A stretch of 64,000 nucleotides of DNA from an uncultured Sulfitobacter sp. (GTDB lineage: Bacteria > Pseudomonadota > Alphaproteobacteria > Rhodobacterales > Rhodobacteraceae): NCBI GenBank assembly GCA_947492925.1, contig CANLOQ010000002.1, positions 124,001-188,000 on the forward strand, written 5' to 3'. Shown here piece after piece: positions 55,388 to 63,136 of the stretch; the first letter of the stretch is position 1; each line of letters starts with the position of its first letter. The notes under the pieces were generated by a model, which saw nothing but the letters and a program-made list of their open reading frames with translations, was not told where the DNA came from and searched no databases. The translations under genes and the position numbers were made by a program.

Positions 55388-56266
55388 ATGGCGGAATTCA
55401 ACTATCACCACCTGCGCTATTTCTGGGCGGTTGCACATGACGGCAATCTCACCCGCACGGCAGAGCGGCTGAACCTGTCGCAATCCGCCGTCTCGGTTCA
55501 GATCAAACATCTCGAAGCCTCTCTGGGTCACGCGCTGTTCGAACGGCGGGGGCGGCAGCTGATCCTGACAGAGGCTGGCCGCATCGCGCTGGACCACGCC
55601 GATGCGATTTTTGCTGCTGGCCGTGAATTGATCGGCACGCTTCAGGAAAAAGGACGCAGCCGTCAGGCCATTCGCATCGGCGCGCTGGCGACGCTGTCGC
55701 GCAACTTCCAGCTGGAATTTCTGCGCCCGATCCTTGGCCGGGCGGATGTTGAGATCATCCTGCGGTCGGGCACCAGCGCGGATCTGCTGGGCGCGCTTGA
55801 GGCGCTGAACCTCGATGTGGTGCTGATCAACCGCCCGCCCGCGCGCGACGCGGTCACGCCCTTCGTTTCGCACCGCCTGTCGGATCAGCCTGTGGCCCTC
55901 GTGGGCACGCCCGATCTGCTGGACGGCACCTCTGACATCGCGGAGGTGCTGGCGCACAAGCCGATCATCCTGCCCACCGCAGAGACCGCGGTGCGCATCG
56001 GTTTCGACGCGCTGACCGATCGTCTGGGCATCCGCCCGCAAATCGCGGCAGAGGTCGAGGATATGGCGATGATGCGCCTGCTGACCCGAGAAGGGGCCGG
56101 GGTCGCGGTTCTGCCGCCTATCGTGGTTCAGGACGAACTCAGCAGCGGCATGCTCGTCCTCGCACACCGCCTGCCAGAGATCGCGGAAACCTTCTTTGCT
56201 GTCACCCTGACGCGCCGTTTCCCCAACCCGATCCTGACTGAACTGCTTGAGGATCGCGCGCTCTGA
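55388..56266 (+). CDS. LysR-family regulator, NhaR-like N-terminus
   Basis: A 292-residue LysR-type regulator. The DNA-binding part is residues 3-62 (NYHHLRYFWAVAHDGNLTRTAERLNLSQSAVSVQIKHLE), with the NYHHLRYFW start resembling NhaR, the sodium-responsive LysR protein. The effector domain shows IRIGALATLSRNFQLEFLRPIL near 95 and EDMAMMRLLTREGAGVAVLPPIVV near 228. The frame is open 12 codons upstream, but the ATG at 55388 is nearest the HTH. No divergent target gene is adjacent, so its regulon is not evident. Confidence 0.9.
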   Translation: MAEFNYHHLRYFWAVAHDGNLTRTAERLNLSQSAVSVQIKHLEASLGHALFERRGRQLILTEAGRIALDHADAIFAAGRELIGTLQEKGRSRQAIRIGALATLSRNFQLEFLRPILGRADVEIILRSGTSADLLGALEALNLDVVLINRPPARDAVTPFVSHRLSDQPVALVGTPDLLDGTSDIAEVLAHKPIILPTAETAVRIGFDALTDRLGIRPQIAAEVEDMAMMRLLTREGAGVAVLPPIVVQDELSSGMLVLAHRLPEIAETFFAVTLTRRFPNPILTELLEDRAL

Positions 56267-56404
56267 CCGGCACCATTCCTGCCCTGTCACCGCATATTAC
56301 CCCGTCCCCTTCACGCGCTCTTACCGATTTCCGCCATCATTCCGTCCAACTCACGCCGTCGCATGGCGCTATCCAGACCGCAAACCCCACCTAACGGAGA
56401 TGCC

Positions 56405-56770
56405 ATGCGCCGTTTTCTGATCATGCTCACCCTTGCCGCGCCCACGGGTCTGGCCGCGCAACCCTACAGCGCCAGCATGGCCGATTGCGCCGCACTCTAC
56501 CAAAACGCGGCCCAATGGGTCCGCCCGCATCTGGTCGATCGTCTGATGTACGCGGCGGTGCAATGGCACGGCGCGGCGGTGTCCCGGTCGCACAGCGAAG
56601 GACAACCGGTGTCGGATGATCAGATGTGGGACAGGGTCAACGCCCAAACCGCAATCTGGGAGGCCGAAGGTGCCGCCTTCATCATGTCGCAGGAGTTCCG
56701 CGACTGGACCGCCTATTGCAGGTCTTTCGCCAGACAAGTGAACGTCGCCTACGAAATGCCCGACGGCTAA
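56405..56770 (+). CDS. Small secreted protein of unknown function
   Basis: A 121-residue protein with a signal peptide (MRRFLIMLTLAAPTGLAAQ, residues 1-19). The mature part is helical, with two cysteines (SMADCAALYQNAAQW, TAYCRSF) that may pair, a Trp/Tyr-rich middle and an acidic C-terminus. No family is recognised. The frame is open 14 codons upstream, but the ATG at 56405, with ACGGAGA upstream, gives the signal peptide. The lectin gene follows after 80 bases on the same strand. Confidence 0.7.
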   Translation: MRRFLIMLTLAAPTGLAAQPYSASMADCAALYQNAAQWVRPHLVDRLMYAAVQWHGAAVSRSHSEGQPVSDDQMWDRVNAQTAIWEAEGAAFIMSQEFRDWTAYCRSFARQVNVAYEMPDG

Positions 56771-56850
56771 ACTGCACCCGCCCCCTTTTCGGCGGGCATC
56801 GCGTCCTGTATTTCAATCCACAGCACCCAAGATCAAGAAGGCAGCCGCCC

Positions 56851-57201
56851 ATGCAAAAACTCCGTAGCCACACCACCGGCATCGACAGCGGCGATGTGAT
56901 CCTGTTCTCCGATTATGAGGACGGCGGCGAAATGTGGACAGGCCGCGGGCAACGTGAACGCCGCCGCCACATCAAGTTTTCGGAAAAATACAAAACGCCC
57001 CCGACGGTGCAGCTGTCGCCCTCCCTGTGGGATCTGGATGCCACGACCATCATGCGCGCCGACATCGCGGCGGAATCGGTGACCAAATCGGGCTTTGACA
57101 TGGTGTTCCGCACCTGGGGCGACACCCGCATCGCCCGCATCCGTATCGCCTGGATGGCCATTGGCGAAATGTCAGAACTTGACGATTGGGATGTCGTCTA
57201 G
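56851..57201 (+). CDS. H-type lectin domain protein
   Basis: A 116-residue protein made almost only of an H-type lectin domain, a six-stranded beta sandwich that in snail agglutinins and discoidins binds N-acetylgalactosamine-type sugars. The pattern FSEKYKTPPTVQLSPSLWDLDATT, then RADIAAESVTKSGFDMVFRTWGDTRIARIRIAWMAIG, matches the family well. There is no signal peptide, so it stays in the cytoplasm, is exported by another route or is fused in function to a partner. The ATG at 56851 is taken because the frame before it is a shadow. Confidence 0.85.
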   Translation: MQKLRSHTTGIDSGDVILFSDYEDGGEMWTGRGQRERRRHIKFSEKYKTPPTVQLSPSLWDLDATTIMRADIAAESVTKSGFDMVFRTWGDTRIARIRIAWMAIGEMSELDDWDVV

Positions 57202-57218
57202 CCACCCATCTGCGGCCG

Positions 57219-57434
57219 TCATCTGCGCAATATCAGACCCGCAGCCACCAGCGCTATTCCAAGTGCATTCAGACCAAAAACCCGCACGGCTGTCTTGTGC
57301 AGGGCGCTCTTTCGATCCAGAAAATCAGGGATCGTAACCATCCGCCCCGTCTCATGCCCGCGATATATTGCCCGCAGGATCACGCACAAACTGATACCAA
57401 ATCCGATAAACACCAGTGTACCCGGCTCAGGCAT
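57219..57434 (-). CDS. Small two-span membrane protein, unknown
   Basis: A 71-residue protein: PGTLVFIGFGISLCVILRAIYRG forms the first helix, a basic loop with GRMVTIPDFLDRKSALHKT follows, and VFGLNALGIALVAAGLILRR is the second helix. A 17-base gap separates its stop from the convergent lectin gene. It precedes nothing in common direction except prs upstream on the same strand. No family is recognised. Confidence 0.6.
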   Translation of the reverse strand: MPEPGTLVFIGFGISLCVILRAIYRGHETGRMVTIPDFLDRKSALHKTAVRVFGLNALGIALVAAGLILRR

Positions 57435-57490
57435 GGTGCCGCTCTTTGCAACTGGCAGGACCGGAAACCGGTCCCGCCTGAAACAAATCT

Positions 57491-58507
57491 CTAGACCTGA
57501 TACATTCCATCATAAATCGGTCCCAGCGTCTCTGCCTCAAACAGCGACGAAACGCTTGTCCCGTTCCAGATGTTCAGGATCGCCTGCGCGAACATCGGTG
57601 CGGTGGGCACAATGCGAATGTTTGCGGCGCTCTTGATCGCTTCTGTCGGCGCAATCGAATCCGTGATCACCAGCGATTTCATGACTGATTTCGTGACCCG
57701 CTCAACCGCAGGGCCGCTCATCACACCGTGGGTGATATAGGAATGCACTTCCTTCGCGCCATTCTCGATCAGCACCTCTGCCGCCTTGCATAGCGTTCCG
57801 GCAGTATCGCAAATATCATCCACAATAAGGCAGGTTTTCCCCGTCACATCCCCGATCACTGTCATTTCTGCAACTTCGCCCGGCTTTTCGCGGCGCTTGT
57901 CCACAATCGCCAGCGGTGAATTGATCCGCTTGGCCAGTTCGCGTGCCCGCGCCACACCCCCCACATCAGGAGAGACCACCATCAGATCGCCCATCTGGTC
58001 CTTGAAGTGATCCTTGATGTCCAGCGCAAACACCGGCGAGGCATAAAGGTTGTCCACCGGAATATCGAAAAAGCCCTGAATTTGCGCGGCGTGCAAATCC
58101 ATCGTCAGCACCCGCTCAACACCCGTGCCGACCAGCATGTTCGCGACCAGCTTGGCGGTAATGGGCGTGCGCGCCTTGGTGCGTCGGTCCTGCCGGGCAT
58201 AGCCGAAATAGGGCAGCACTGCCGTCACACGGCTGGCGGAGGACCGGCGCAGCGCGTCAGCCATGATCAGCAGTTCCATCAGGTTGTCATTGGCCGGGTT
58301 CGACGTGGACTGGATGATAAACATATCCTCCCCGCGCACGTTCTCGAACACTTCCACAAAAATCTCGCCGTCGTTAAACCGTTCAACCCGGGTTTCGACC
58401 AGCCCCACATTCACCCCACGGTGCAGGGACATTCGGCGGGCGATGCCCTTGGCAAGCGGCATATTCGCATTGCCTGAAATCAGTTTCGGTTCAGACGTAC
58501 GTGACAT
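57491..58507 (-). CDS. prs: Ribose-phosphate pyrophosphokinase
   Basis: A 338-residue PRPP synthetase supplying the ribose donor for purines, pyrimidines, histidine, tryptophan and [25 protein letters not shown] near residues 41-62, [26 protein letters not shown] near 100-125, [21 protein letters not shown] near 136-156 and the PRPP loop [21 protein letters not shown] near 227-247 are all present. The frame is open 15 codons upstream; the ATG at 58507 is standard. It is divergent from the isomerase gene across 89 bases. Confidence 0.98.
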   Translation of the reverse strand: MSRTSEPKLISGNANMPLAKGIARRMSLHRGVNVGLVETRVERFNDGEIFVEVFENVRGEDMFIIQSTSNPANDNLMELLIMADALRRSSASRVTAVLPYFGYARQDRRTKARTPITAKLVANMLVGTGVERVLTMDLHAAQIQGFFDIPVDNLYASPVFALDIKDHFKDQMGDLMVVSPDVGGVARARELAKRINSPLAIVDKRREKPGEVAEMTVIGDVTGKTCLIVDDICDTAGTLCKAAEVLIENGAKEVHSYITHGVMSGPAVERVTKSVMKSLVITDSIAPTEAIKSAANIRIVPTAPMFAQAILNIWNGTSVSSLFEAETLGPIYDGMYQV

Positions 58508-58596
58508 AGAGGCTCCGTGGCAGCGGCAAGGCAGATTCGCGTTATTGAACACCGCTTAACACGCAGTTATCGTTCCGCAAACCCAAGGAGGTTCGA

Positions 58597-59193
58597 ATGG
58601 CGCAGATCGATTATTATTTCGCAACACTCTCACCCTATTGCTACCTTGCCGGACAACGGCTCGAAGCGGTGGCTGCCAAACATGGGGCCACGATCAATTA
58701 CAAGCCGTTCGACATCATTGCCGCCTTCGGGCGCACCGGCGGCACGGCCCCCGCCGACCGTCATCCCAGCCGCATCGAATACCGCGCGCAGGAATTGCCC
58801 CGTCAGGCAAAGAAACTGGGCATGCCGTTCAACCTCAAGCCTGCCCACTGGCCCACCAACGGCGCACCGTCGGCCTATGCCTTCATCGCCGCGCAAAACG
58901 CCGGGGGCGGTGATCTGGGCGCACTGGCCCACGCCATTTTTCGCGCTGTCTGGGCCGAAGAAAAAGACATCGCGCAGGATGATGTCATCCGCGCCTGCCT
59001 GACAGAGGCGGGTTTTGATGCGGGTCTTGCCGACAGCGGCCTCCTGCAAGGTGCCGAAACCTACGCGCGCAACCTCGAAGATGCGGTTGAACACGGCGTC
59101 TTTGGTGCGCCGTTCTATATTGTCGGGGATCAACGGTTCTGGGGACAGGACCGGATCGAGGATGTCGACGCGCATCTGTCGGGCAAACTGTGA
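58597..59193 (+). CDS. 2-hydroxychromene-2-carboxylate isomerase family protein
   Basis: A 198-residue DsbA-fold, kappa-GST-like protein. The N-terminal IDYYFATLSPYCYLAGQRLE has the Ser12 that binds glutathione thiol in isomerases of naphthalene-type aromatic breakdown. YKPFDIIAAFGRTGG near 37 and HGVFGAPFYIVGDQRFWGQDRIEDVDAHL near 168 are family signatures. Other members act as general glutathione-dependent isomerases, so naphthalene use should not be assumed. Its GTG-start neighbour overlaps its stop by four bases. Confidence 0.9.
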   Translation: MAQIDYYFATLSPYCYLAGQRLEAVAAKHGATINYKPFDIIAAFGRTGGTAPADRHPSRIEYRAQELPRQAKKLGMPFNLKPAHWPTNGAPSAYAFIAAQNAGGGDLGALAHAIFRAVWAEEKDIAQDDVIRACLTEAGFDAGLADSGLLQGAETYARNLEDAVEHGVFGAPFYIVGDQRFWGQDRIEDVDAHLSGKL

Positions 59194-59996
59194 CGGCGCA
59201 ACCGGGGTTCACCCCCCATGTCATGCGTCTTGGCAGCGGCCAGCGGCCGGTGCTGGCGCTGCATTGCACAATGGCTTTTGGCGGCGCGTGGGCTGGCCTG
59301 TCCAAAATGATGCCGGACCTCACCGTCATCGCCCCCGATATGCCCAGCCACGGGCGCAGCGCCGATTGGGACGGCAGCAGCGATTTTGGCGAAACCGTCT
59401 TTCAGGCGTCCCTGACCGCGATGGCGGATACGCCAATGGATGTGATCGGCCATTCCTTTGGGGGTATGACGGCCTTGCGGCTTGCCGCCGAACGCCCCGA
59501 TCTGGTGCGCAGCCTGACGGTCATCGAACCGGTCTTCTTTGGGGTGGCGCGGGCCGATGCGCCCGAAACGCTGGCCCAACATGACGCCAAGGCCGAACCG
59601 TTTCGCAAGGCGATCGAAGCACAGGACTACGCTGCCGCCGCCCGGTCCTTCAACGGCATGTGGAGCGATGAAGAAGGCCCGCCGTGGGAGACGCTGCCCG
59701 AACGCACCCGTGCCGCGATGACCCGCGCCGTGCATGTGGTGCCTGACACCTACGACTTTCTGTACGAAGACACGGCGGGCCTGCTGGCTCCGGGTGCGCT
59801 GGATGCCTGCACCATTCCAACGCTCATCATGCGCGGTGCGCTGTCGCATCCCGCGATCACGGCCACCAACAACGGTCTTGCCGCGCGGATGCCCAATGCG
59901 ACCCAATCGGTCATTGATGGGGCAGGACATATGGCCCCGATCTCTCATCCCGCGCCGGTTGCGAAAGCCATCGCCGGGCTTCTGGCACGCGCCTGA
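59190..59996 (+). CDS. Alpha/beta-fold hydrolase
   Basis: A 268-residue alpha/beta hydrolase. The nucleophile elbow GHSFGG places Ser89, and His247 in DGAGHMAPISHP is the catalytic base. The acidic residue normally found after beta strand six, in the GALSHPAI loop near 214, is not visible there, so an alternative Asp or Glu must be used or activity is altered. The start is GTG at 59190, inside the upstream isomerase stop, so they are coupled and may act on the same metabolite. Confidence 0.9.
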   Translation: MTAQPGFTPHVMRLGSGQRPVLALHCTMAFGGAWAGLSKMMPDLTVIAPDMPSHGRSADWDGSSDFGETVFQASLTAMADTPMDVIGHSFGGMTALRLAAERPDLVRSLTVIEPVFFGVARADAPETLAQHDAKAEPFRKAIEAQDYAAAARSFNGMWSDEEGPPWETLPERTRAAMTRAVHVVPDTYDFLYEDTAGLLAPGALDACTIPTLIMRGALSHPAITATNNGLAARMPNATQSVIDGAGHMAPISHPAPVAKAIAGLLARA

Positions 59997-60028
59997 AAGG
60001 CCCCCCAAATGGCGCGTTCCCCGTCTGC

Positions 60029-60067
60029 ACGGGGGGTGTACGCCCGGTGTACGGGGGGTGACACGCC
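60029..60067. repeat. Direct GC-rich repeat after the hydrolase gene
   Basis: ACGGGGGGTG occurs at 60029-60038 and again at 60051-60060, with related flanks TACGCCC and ACACGCC, giving a 22-base period. It lies in the 80-base gap between convergent genes; no hairpin with a T-run is seen. Confidence 0.5.
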
Positions 60068-60076
60068 GTTTTCTGT

Positions 60077-61111
60077 TTAGAAATGACTTAGGAAAGTATC
60101 GATTTTTTCGCGCCCGACCGACCAGTCACAGACCAGCCGCGCGGCCACCATTTCGTCTTCCGGGCCGTCCAGCGGATCGTCCCAAAGATAGTATTTCGCC
60201 CCTGCCGCGTGCAGCTTCTGGTGGGTCTTGCGCGGGAAGCTGGCAAAGATCATGTTGGCATCGGGACTGAACAGGAAATGCGCGCCGTTCCGCTCCAGCC
60301 CCCGCGCCAGATAGGCCGCATTCTCGTTCGCCTCAGCGGCGATTTCCTTCCAGGTGTCGCCCTCCAGGTATCCGGCCATCTGCGCGGACAAGTATCTGTG
60401 TTTGCTGAACAAATGCGCTCCACGTTTGCGGCGCAGCTCAAACTCCCAGGCCTTTTCAGGATCAAAGAAAACAACCGCTTCAACGCCCATGCAGCCGTTT
60501 TTGGTGCCCCCAAAACTAACCACATCAACGCCCGATTTCCATGACATTTCAGCCGCCGAACACCCCAGCGCAACCTGCGCATTGGCAAAACGCGCGCCGT
60601 CCAGATGCACGGGCAGCCCGTGGGTTTTGGCCACTGCAGTCAGCGCCCGCAACTCCGCCAGCGTATGCACGCGCCCGCGCTCAGTCACCTGCGTGATCGA
60701 CACCGAACCGGGCTGCGCGCCATGCACATTCCCCACCGTCTGCTTGCCCACCGCCGCCTCCAGCTCCGCCGGCGTCATTTTGTCCTCAGACCCCACCAAA
60801 GTCAGCTTGGCACCGCCTGTATAGAACTCAGGCGCGTTGCACTCATCCTCTTGAATATGCGACACTTTTGAGCAGAATACGGTCTGCCAGGGCTGCGTGT
60901 AGCAACCCAGCGCCAGCACGTTTGCCGCCGTGCCCGTTGCCACCAGATAAACCGCCGCTTGGGGGGCCTCGAACACGTCGCGCACGCGCGCGCGGACCTC
61001 GTCCATGATCACGTCATTGCCATAGGGCATCTGGTGCGCATCGTTGGCCGCGATCACCCGTTTCATCACCGTCGGGTGGACAGGTCCGGCATTGTCGGAG
61101 GCAAAAAACAT
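60077..61111 (-). CDS. Low-specificity L-threonine aldolase
   Basis: A 344-residue PLP enzyme that splits threonine or allo-threonine into glycine and acetaldehyde. FASDNAGPVHPTVMKRVIAAN opens the protein. YGNDVIMDEVRARVRDVFE near 29, GTAANVLAL near 60, PVHLDGARFANAQVALG near 166 and SFGGTKNGCMGVEAVVFF near 194, with the PLP Lys near 199, are family motifs. Allelic specificity cannot be read. The frame is open 44 codons upstream; the ATG at 61111 overlaps the upstream YcgN stop by one base. Confidence 0.93.
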   Translation of the reverse strand: MFFASDNAGPVHPTVMKRVIAANDAHQMPYGNDVIMDEVRARVRDVFEAPQAAVYLVATGTAANVLALGCYTQPWQTVFCSKVSHIQEDECNAPEFYTGGAKLTLVGSEDKMTPAELEAAVGKQTVGNVHGAQPGSVSITQVTERGRVHTLAELRALTAVAKTHGLPVHLDGARFANAQVALGCSAAEMSWKSGVDVVSFGGTKNGCMGVEAVVFFDPEKAWEFELRRKRGAHLFSKHRYLSAQMAGYLEGDTWKEIAAEANENAAYLARGLERNGAHFLFSPDANMIFASFPRKTHQKLHAAGAKYYLWDDPLDGPEDEMVAARLVCDWSVGREKIDTFLSHF

Positions 61112-61581
61112 CAGGTCGGCTCCTCGATAATATGGTCTTCCCATTCCTCGAACGGCGTGTCGAATTCTGACACGGTCGTGCCCCGTACCGAGATGCCCGC
61201 CGCATGTACGCTTTCGGCTGTGCCGGTGATCAGCGGATGCCATTCAGGCAGCGATTTTCCCTGCCATAACAATCGGTAAGCGCAGGTTTCAGGCATCCAA
61301 TAGGCGTGGCTGTCAAGGTTCTCGGGCTTCAGGACGATGCAATCAGGCACAAAGGAATGGCGGTTTTCATAGTGGACACAGCGGCAGGTCGCATCATCAA
61401 GAAGACGGCACGCGACACGTGTCAGCGCAACAGCGCCGCTGTCCTCGTCCTCCAGCTTGTTCAGGCAGCATTTGCCACAGCCGTCGCACAGCGCTTCCCA
61501 TTCGGTCTGGTTCATTTTGGCCAGCGGCTTTTTCTCCCAGAACCGGGGGGCAAGGCCGTTGCGCTGAATGGGGTCGCTCAT
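61111..61581 (-). CDS. YcgN family cysteine-cluster protein
   Basis: A 156-residue protein of the YcgN/YkgJ family with a metal-cluster-like motif, LCDGCGKCCLNKLED, giving Cys32, Cys35, Cys38 and Cys39. ACRLLDDATCRCVHYENR adds three more near residues 57-68, and CIVLKPEN and CAYRLLWQGKSLPEWHPLI follow. The cysteines probably bind iron or zinc; the function is not established. It overlaps ribF by four bases and threonine aldolase by one, in one operon. Confidence 0.92.
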   Translation of the reverse strand: MSDPIQRNGLAPRFWEKKPLAKMNQTEWEALCDGCGKCCLNKLEDEDSGAVALTRVACRLLDDATCRCVHYENRHSFVPDCIVLKPENLDSHAYWMPETCAYRLLWQGKSLPEWHPLITGTAESVHAAGISVRGTTVSEFDTPFEEWEDHIIEEPT

Positions 61582-62510
61582 AGTGCCGCCAAGATCTGGC
61601 GGGCCTGTGCGCTGTCGCGGTCCATCTGGTGGATCAGCGCATCAAGACTGTCGAACTTTTCTTCCCCGCGCAGATGTTCGACCAAGGCAACGGACAGGGG
61701 CGCGCCATATAAATCACCTTTGAAGTCAAACACATAGGTTTCCAAATTCGCCTTGTTCTCTCCGAACATCGGTCGCACCCCAAGGCTGGCCACGCCCTGA
61801 TATTTGCCTTGGTGCGGGCCTTCCAGAACATCGACCAGAACGGCGTAAACGCCAAACGCGGGTTGGTGCAAACCGTCAATCGACATATTTGCCGTGGGGT
61901 ACCCCAACTCGCGCCCGCGCTGTTCGCCGGTGATCACCGGACCGTCGATCCGGTGCCAGTGTCCCAACATTTCAGCCGCGCGGCGAGGGGCACCCGCGCT
62001 CAATGCCTTGCGGATCGCGGTGGAGGACACGGTTTCGGTTCCTTCGGCCATCAGTGGCGCGATTGTGACGCCAAAGCCCAGTGCATCGCCAAACGCCACG
62101 AGGTCCTGTGCTGTGCCCGCCCGCCCTTTGCCAAAACAGAAGTCAGCGCCGACCACGACGTGGCGCAAGCCCAGCCCATCCTTAATCACGTCTTGCGCAA
62201 AGGCACGGGGGCTGAGAGAGGCCAACCCGTTGTTAAAGCTGAGCTCATAGAGTTTCTGCACGCCAAGCTTTTCAAGCCGATGGGCGCGGGATGCGGGATT
62301 CATCAGGCGAAACGGCGGCGCGTCGGGGGCGAAATATTCACGCGGATGCGGTTCGAACGTGACAATGCCAAGGGGGGCGTCGGGCAGGGCCGCACGGGCC
62401 AGATCAATAACCGAAAGATGGCCGCGATGCACGCCGTCAAAATTGCCAATGGCGGCGGTCGCGCCCCTGTCGGCATCGTTTACAAACTGATAATCGCGGA
62501 TGATCTGCAT
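61578..62510 (-). CDS. ribF: Bifunctional riboflavin kinase/FAD synthetase
   Basis: A 310-residue enzyme that phosphorylates riboflavin to FMN and adenylylates FMN to FAD. The N-terminal nucleotidyltransferase half has AIGNFDGVHRGHLSVI (residues 20-35) and FEPHPREYF near 52. HVVVGADFCFGKGRAG and VSSTAIRKAL follow. The C-terminal kinase half has GYPTANMSIDG near 204-214 and KANLETYVFDFKGDLYG near 260. The start is ATG at 62510. FAD supplied here serves the many flavoproteins in the cell, including ETF-QO. Confidence 0.97.
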   Translation of the reverse strand: MQIIRDYQFVNDADRGATAAIGNFDGVHRGHLSVIDLARAALPDAPLGIVTFEPHPREYFAPDAPPFRLMNPASRAHRLEKLGVQKLYELSFNNGLASLSPRAFAQDVIKDGLGLRHVVVGADFCFGKGRAGTAQDLVAFGDALGFGVTIAPLMAEGTETVSSTAIRKALSAGAPRRAAEMLGHWHRIDGPVITGEQRGRELGYPTANMSIDGLHQPAFGVYAVLVDVLEGPHQGKYQGVASLGVRPMFGENKANLETYVFDFKGDLYGAPLSVALVEHLRGEEKFDSLDALIHQMDRDSAQARQILAAL

Positions 62511-62604
62511 GGGCCAAATCTGTAGCCCTGCAAGGGGTTAAGGGCAAGCCGCGCCTGACCTGCCCTTTTGATATTTCGCGGATTGGCGGATGCGCCGGGC
62601 GGGA

Positions 62605-63048
62605 TCAGTCGAATTTGCGCGACGGTGCCAGCACGGTTGCCTCGCCGATCAGCACCTTCTTGCCATCAACGGCACAGTGGCAATCCATCTTCACCCGCCG
62701 CTTGGAAAACTCGATGTCGGTCACTTTAACCTCGGCATATACCAGATCGCCGGGGCGTACGGGGGCCAGAAACTTCAGGGATTGACCCATATAGACTGTG
62801 CCGTGGCCGGGAAGCTGTTCACCGATTACAGCGGAGATCAGACCGGCGGTCAGCATGCCGTGGGCAATACGCCCCTGAAAGATCGTGTCCTGCGCATAAT
62901 CATCATCCAGATGCACCGGATTATGATCCGTGGAAATCTGCGCGAACATCTCGATGTCCTCGTCCGTGACGACCTTGCGCAGATACCGCATCATGCCAAT
63001 TTCGATGTCTTCAATACAGATCGTGCCGCGCGGTAGATTGTCCAACAT
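62605..63048 (-). CDS. MaoC-like (R)-specific enoyl-CoA hydratase family protein
   Basis: A 147-residue hot-dog-fold protein. The hydratase motif is TDHNPVHLDDDYAQ (about residues 40-53), with the catalytic Asp and His, and GRIAHGMLTAGLISAVIGEQLPG near 59-81. VTDIEFSKRRVKMDCHC closes the fold. MaoC-type hydratases produce (R)-3-hydroxyacyl-CoA, which can feed polyhydroxyalkanoate synthesis. The partner enzyme is not encoded next to it. It is on the ribF strand with a 94-base gap. Confidence 0.9.
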   Translation of the reverse strand: MLDNLPRGTICIEDIEIGMMRYLRKVVTDEDIEMFAQISTDHNPVHLDDDYAQDTIFQGRIAHGMLTAGLISAVIGEQLPGHGTVYMGQSLKFLAPVRPGDLVYAEVKVTDIEFSKRRVKMDCHCAVDGKKVLIGEATVLAPSRKFD

Positions 63049-63136
63049 GTCCCATCCTCTGCGAAATAAAATGCTGTCTAGCGGGGAATAGTTGTAATTT
63101 AATTACTTTGCAAGCGCAGAAACTAAAGAAAAACTG

